Source: Fuerstiella sp.
Lineage (GTDB): Bacteria > Planctomycetota > Planctomycetia > Planctomycetales > Planctomycetaceae
Direction of reading: 5' to 3'
DNA length: 43,968 nt
Assembly: GCA_022843805.1 (NCBI GenBank)
Contig: JALHMY010000085.1
Location: 1 to 43,968, forward strand
The notes under the pieces were generated by a model that was not told the DNA's origin, did not search any database, and saw only the letters and a list, made by a program, of their open reading frames with translations. Numbering within the stretch: the first letter of the stretch is position 1; each line of letters starts with the position of its first letter. Shown here piece by piece: positions 41,844-43,968 of the stretch. A program made the position numbers and the translations under genes.

Positions 41844-41976
41844 TGCTCTGCAGGAGTCTGAGACTGGTCGAACAGGATTAACCGCTGGGCACTGGCCCAC
41901 GGGTCCGGAACCGGACACTTATGTGGCTGAAAGGTCAGGTCGCAGGAACTCCTGGCCTGTCGGCCACGGGTTAAAC
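41841..41976. repeat. Repeat remnants: MITE-like end and 26-nt half hairpin
   Basis: 41841-41850 (TAGTGCTCTG) matches the left end of the element at 36516 and supplies the CBS gene stop codon; no matching right end is found. 41951-41976 is an exact copy of the right arm of the inverted repeat at 28187-28248, ending cggccacgggttaaac. The left arm is missing or badly decayed (ggtcaggtcgcagg just before). The remaining ~100 bp hold no gene. Confidence 0.7.
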
Positions 41977-42023
41977 GATTCATGACCTCAATCCAATTTG
42001 AGGCTCTGTATTGAGGCGGTGTC

Positions 42024-42485
42024 ATGTTACCTCGATTTCAGCACATACTGATCCCCCTGGATTTTACTCCCAAGAATCAGGCGGCACTGGAAGTGGGATT
42101 TGAAACGGCGGTCAGAGAACCGGCCAGTGTTACGCTGCTGCATGTTGTGGAGACGATTCACGGCGAGAACGAACAGCCGGATGATGAGGTAAAATTATTC
42201 TACGAGAGACTGGAATCCCGAGCAAAATCTGAGCTGGAATCGCGTGCTCAGAGGTTTGCCGAAGCGGGTGTGAGAGTGGCTCAGCGCGTTCGGTTTGGGT
42301 CGCGGGCAGCGGAGATTGTTCGCTTCGCTGGCGAGCATGCAATTGATTTGATTATCATGAGCTCACACGCAATCGATCGTCTTCATCCCGCCACAAGTCT
42401 TGCCACGGTCAGCTATCAGGTGTCTGTTTTGTGTCAGTGTCCCATCCTGCTGGTGAAACAGCCGCAGAAACAGATCATTCACTGA
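42024..42485 (+). CDS. Universal stress protein (UspA family)
   Basis: A 153-aa single Usp domain. The N-terminal strand is HILIPLDFTPKNQAAL with the conserved Asp, followed by VTLLHVVE and LIIMSSHAIDRLHP, and the C-terminal strand CPILLVKQ. The ATP-binding pattern G-x2-G-x9-G-S/T is replaced by SSHAIDRLHPATSLATVSYQ, so ATP binding is unlikely (UspA-like rather than MJ0577-like). Cytosolic; role in stress is by family only. It follows the CBS gene across a repeat-bearing gap. Confidence 0.87.
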   Translation: MLPRFQHILIPLDFTPKNQAALEVGFETAVREPASVTLLHVVETIHGENEQPDDEVKLFYERLESRAKSELESRAQRFAEAGVRVAQRVRFGSRAAEIVRFAGEHAIDLIIMSSHAIDRLHPATSLATVSYQVSVLCQCPILLVKQPQKQIIH

Positions 42486-42524
42486 CAGGGCCCGGCAGAC
42501 TGCAGCAATATCGGCTTTGACCGC

Positions 42525-43607
42525 ATGTCACACGATTCTTCCGCATCGCCTCGTTATCGTGAAATTACAGTTCGAGGCAGTTACCACGAGATGGGGCGAC
42601 AGCTGGGTGAAGCGGAACGCGACGGCCTGAAAGGTTTTGTCAGCCTCGGTCTGCAGCGCCTGCATCAGATGATGCGCATCTCATCGGAACGCATTGCGGC
42701 CATCGTTTCCGAGTGCACAGCAAAAACCGAACAGTATGCTCCGGAGCTGCTGATGGAGCTGCGGGGCATGTCCGAGAGTTCGGGAGTACCCTTTAACGAT
42801 CTGATGTTTCTTCAGCTGCGAAATCAGTTTACTCCGGCGATGGCCGACAGTGGATGCACCTCATTTTCGATCGGACGCACGGCCAGCACTGAAGGACGGG
42901 CACTCGTGGGGCAGAACTGGGACAACGATCCGGCACTTGATGAGTACACTGTGGTGCTGACGCGGAAAACAGACGACCAGCCAGCTCTCATGACAGTGAC
43001 TCAGGTCGGCCTGACGGCTTATGTTGGATTCAATTCAGCAGGCATCGGCGCTTGCCTGAATACTCTGCCAGCCCCCAGCCGGGCAATCGGCGTTCCCCAT
43101 TACTTTACTCTTCGCCGGATCTTCGAGAGCACAAGTCTCGAACAGGCAGTCGATGCAGTACGGTCGGCGGACCGCGCGATTCCCGCGAATATCATGCTGA
43201 CAACGCCGCAGGGCCCGGCGAATCTGGAAGTCACAATTGATAATGTGCATGTGCTTCGGGATGAGCAGAACAGAGTTGTCGTCCATACGAATCACTGTCT
43301 GCACCCCGATCTGATCCATCTGAACAGCCAGTTTGGAGAACTGATCCAGTCGGGTCCCCGAAAGCGAAGGATGGATCAGCAGCTTTGCGCCAGACAATCA
43401 GGACTGAATCTGGAAGCTCTGAAAGAGGCATTGCGAGATCATGATGGATTTCCGCGATCAATCTGTCGCCACCAGAATGATGACCCACAGCATGGCAACT
43501 GGGAGACCGTGTTTTCCATCATCATGGACCCGCAGGAAGGTCGTATGCATGTTTCCCGCGGAACTCCCTGCTCAAATTCCTATGAGATTTATGAAATGAA
43601 GGACTGA
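42525..43607 (+). CDS. C45 family autoproteolytic acyltransferase/hydrolase
   Basis: A 360-aa Ntn-hydrolase of the acyl-CoA:6-aminopenicillanic-acid acyltransferase (C45) family. The N-terminal segment EITVRGSYHEMGRQLGE is typical. The predicted self-cleavage site and nucleophile is C111 in DSG-CTSFSIG, followed by GQNWDND, VTQVGLTAYVGFNSAGIG and VVHTNHCLHP, all family landmarks. In bacteria these enzymes are thought to hydrolyse or transfer acyl groups on amides; no penicillin genes are present. No signal peptide is seen. It starts 40 bp after the stress protein and ends just before the last repeat array. Confidence 0.87.
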   Translation: MSHDSSASPRYREITVRGSYHEMGRQLGEAERDGLKGFVSLGLQRLHQMMRISSERIAAIVSECTAKTEQYAPELLMELRGMSESSGVPFNDLMFLQLRNQFTPAMADSGCTSFSIGRTASTEGRALVGQNWDNDPALDEYTVVLTRKTDDQPALMTVTQVGLTAYVGFNSAGIGACLNTLPAPSRAIGVPHYFTLRRIFESTSLEQAVDAVRSADRAIPANIMLTTPQGPANLEVTIDNVHVLRDEQNRVVVHTNHCLHPDLIHLNSQFGELIQSGPRKRRMDQQLCARQSGLNLEALKEALRDHDGFPRSICRHQNDDPQHGNWETVFSIIMDPQEGRMHVSRGTPCSNSYEIYEMKD

Positions 43608-43612
43608 CCAAT

Positions 43613-43968
43613 CCTCCCCTCCCGCGCAGCAAAGCGAAGTGGGAGGGGTCGGCCGTCAGGCCGGGGGAGGGCCCGCCGCGGGTTGCACTCAACGCCGTCC
43701 CAACAACACCCGCGAACCGCTGTTCACCAGCCCCCTCCCGATCTTGCTATCGCTCGCTCGACCTCCCCCAACTTTGTTGGGAGGGGAGGTTTTTATAACC
43801 CTCCCCTCCCGCGCAGCGCAGCGAAGTGGGAGGGGTCGGCCGTCAGGCCGGGGGAGGGCTCGCCGCGGCTTGCACTCAACGCCGTCCCAACAACACCCGC
43901 GAACCGCTGTTCACCAGCCCCCTCCCGATCTCGCTATCGCTCGCTCGACCTCCCCCAGCTTCGCCGGG
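43613..43968. repeat. 186-bp palindromic repeat array, truncated by the window end
   Basis: One complete unit starts at 43613 (cctcccctcccgcgcagc) and a second at 43800, a period of 187 bp; the second is cut off at 43968. Sequence and orientation match the array at 24826-25755. It begins six bases after the stop codon of the C45-family gene. Confidence 0.92.

Overview
The window looks like a piece of a Planctomycetota chromosome (Planctomycetaceae-like). The support is the family content: two Tat-exported DUF1501 proteins, a secreted sulfatase, a DUF1559 pseudopilin-like protein with an H-X9-DG tail, a PEP-CTERM protein, a LEPR-XLL-like acidic surface protein, a PPC-domain protein, a Tat-signal Gfo/Idh/MocA oxidoreductase, and many GC-rich palindromic intergenic repeats. 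No rRNA, tRNA, CRISPR array, phage module or intact insertion sequence was seen.

Layout. 1-370: degenerate copy of a long palindromic repeat. 371-4149: DUF1501 protein (-), aldo/keto reductase (+), PEP-CTERM protein (-). 4150-6459: gene-poor stretch with stem-loops, an IS3-type transposase remnant, a small membrane protein and an ISAs1-like remnant. 6460-9446: second DUF1501 protein, a strong terminator, then a sulfatase. 9506-14409 (+): ligase-associated exonuclease and ATP-dependent DNA ligase (ATGA overlap), then a PhoR-like histidine kinase whose 3' end overlaps the convergent transporter operon. 14387-18894 (-): four-gene ABC exporter operon (adaptor, ATPase, two permeases). 18895-19763: hairpin repeats, followed by a secreted 671-aa protein of unknown function. 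21929-24772: small CxxC protein and TIM-barrel sugar isomerase (-), divergent from a Tat-exported oxidoreductase (+).

24777-25760 is a tandem array of five ~186-bp GC-rich palindromic units. It is followed on the minus strand by a DUF5722-like secreted protein, a small lipoprotein, a DUF1559 protein and a PPC-domain protein. An enolase-superfamily enzyme (+) and an acidic LEPR-XLL-like protein (-) come next. 35466-43607 is a + strand run: thioredoxin reductase, M24 prolidase-like peptidase, BioF-like PLP enzyme (ATGA overlap), alpha/beta hydrolase, hydroxyproline 2-epimerase-like protein, CBS protein, universal stress protein and a C45-family acyltransferase/hydrolase. The window ends inside another copy of the 186-bp repeat.

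How genes work together. The exonuclease and ligase form a recognised DNA repair pair, here without the usual helicase and phosphoesterase partners. The exporter genes form one complex. The prolidase, hydroxyproline epimerase and neighbours could serve use of proline/hydroxyproline peptides, which is inference. No clearly new defence or metabolic system was found. The most distinctive signals are the repeats: the 186-bp palindromic arrays, a TA-flanked MITE-like element that supplies the trxB stop codon, and a perfect 26-bp inverted repeat with an exact half copy about 13.7 kb away.
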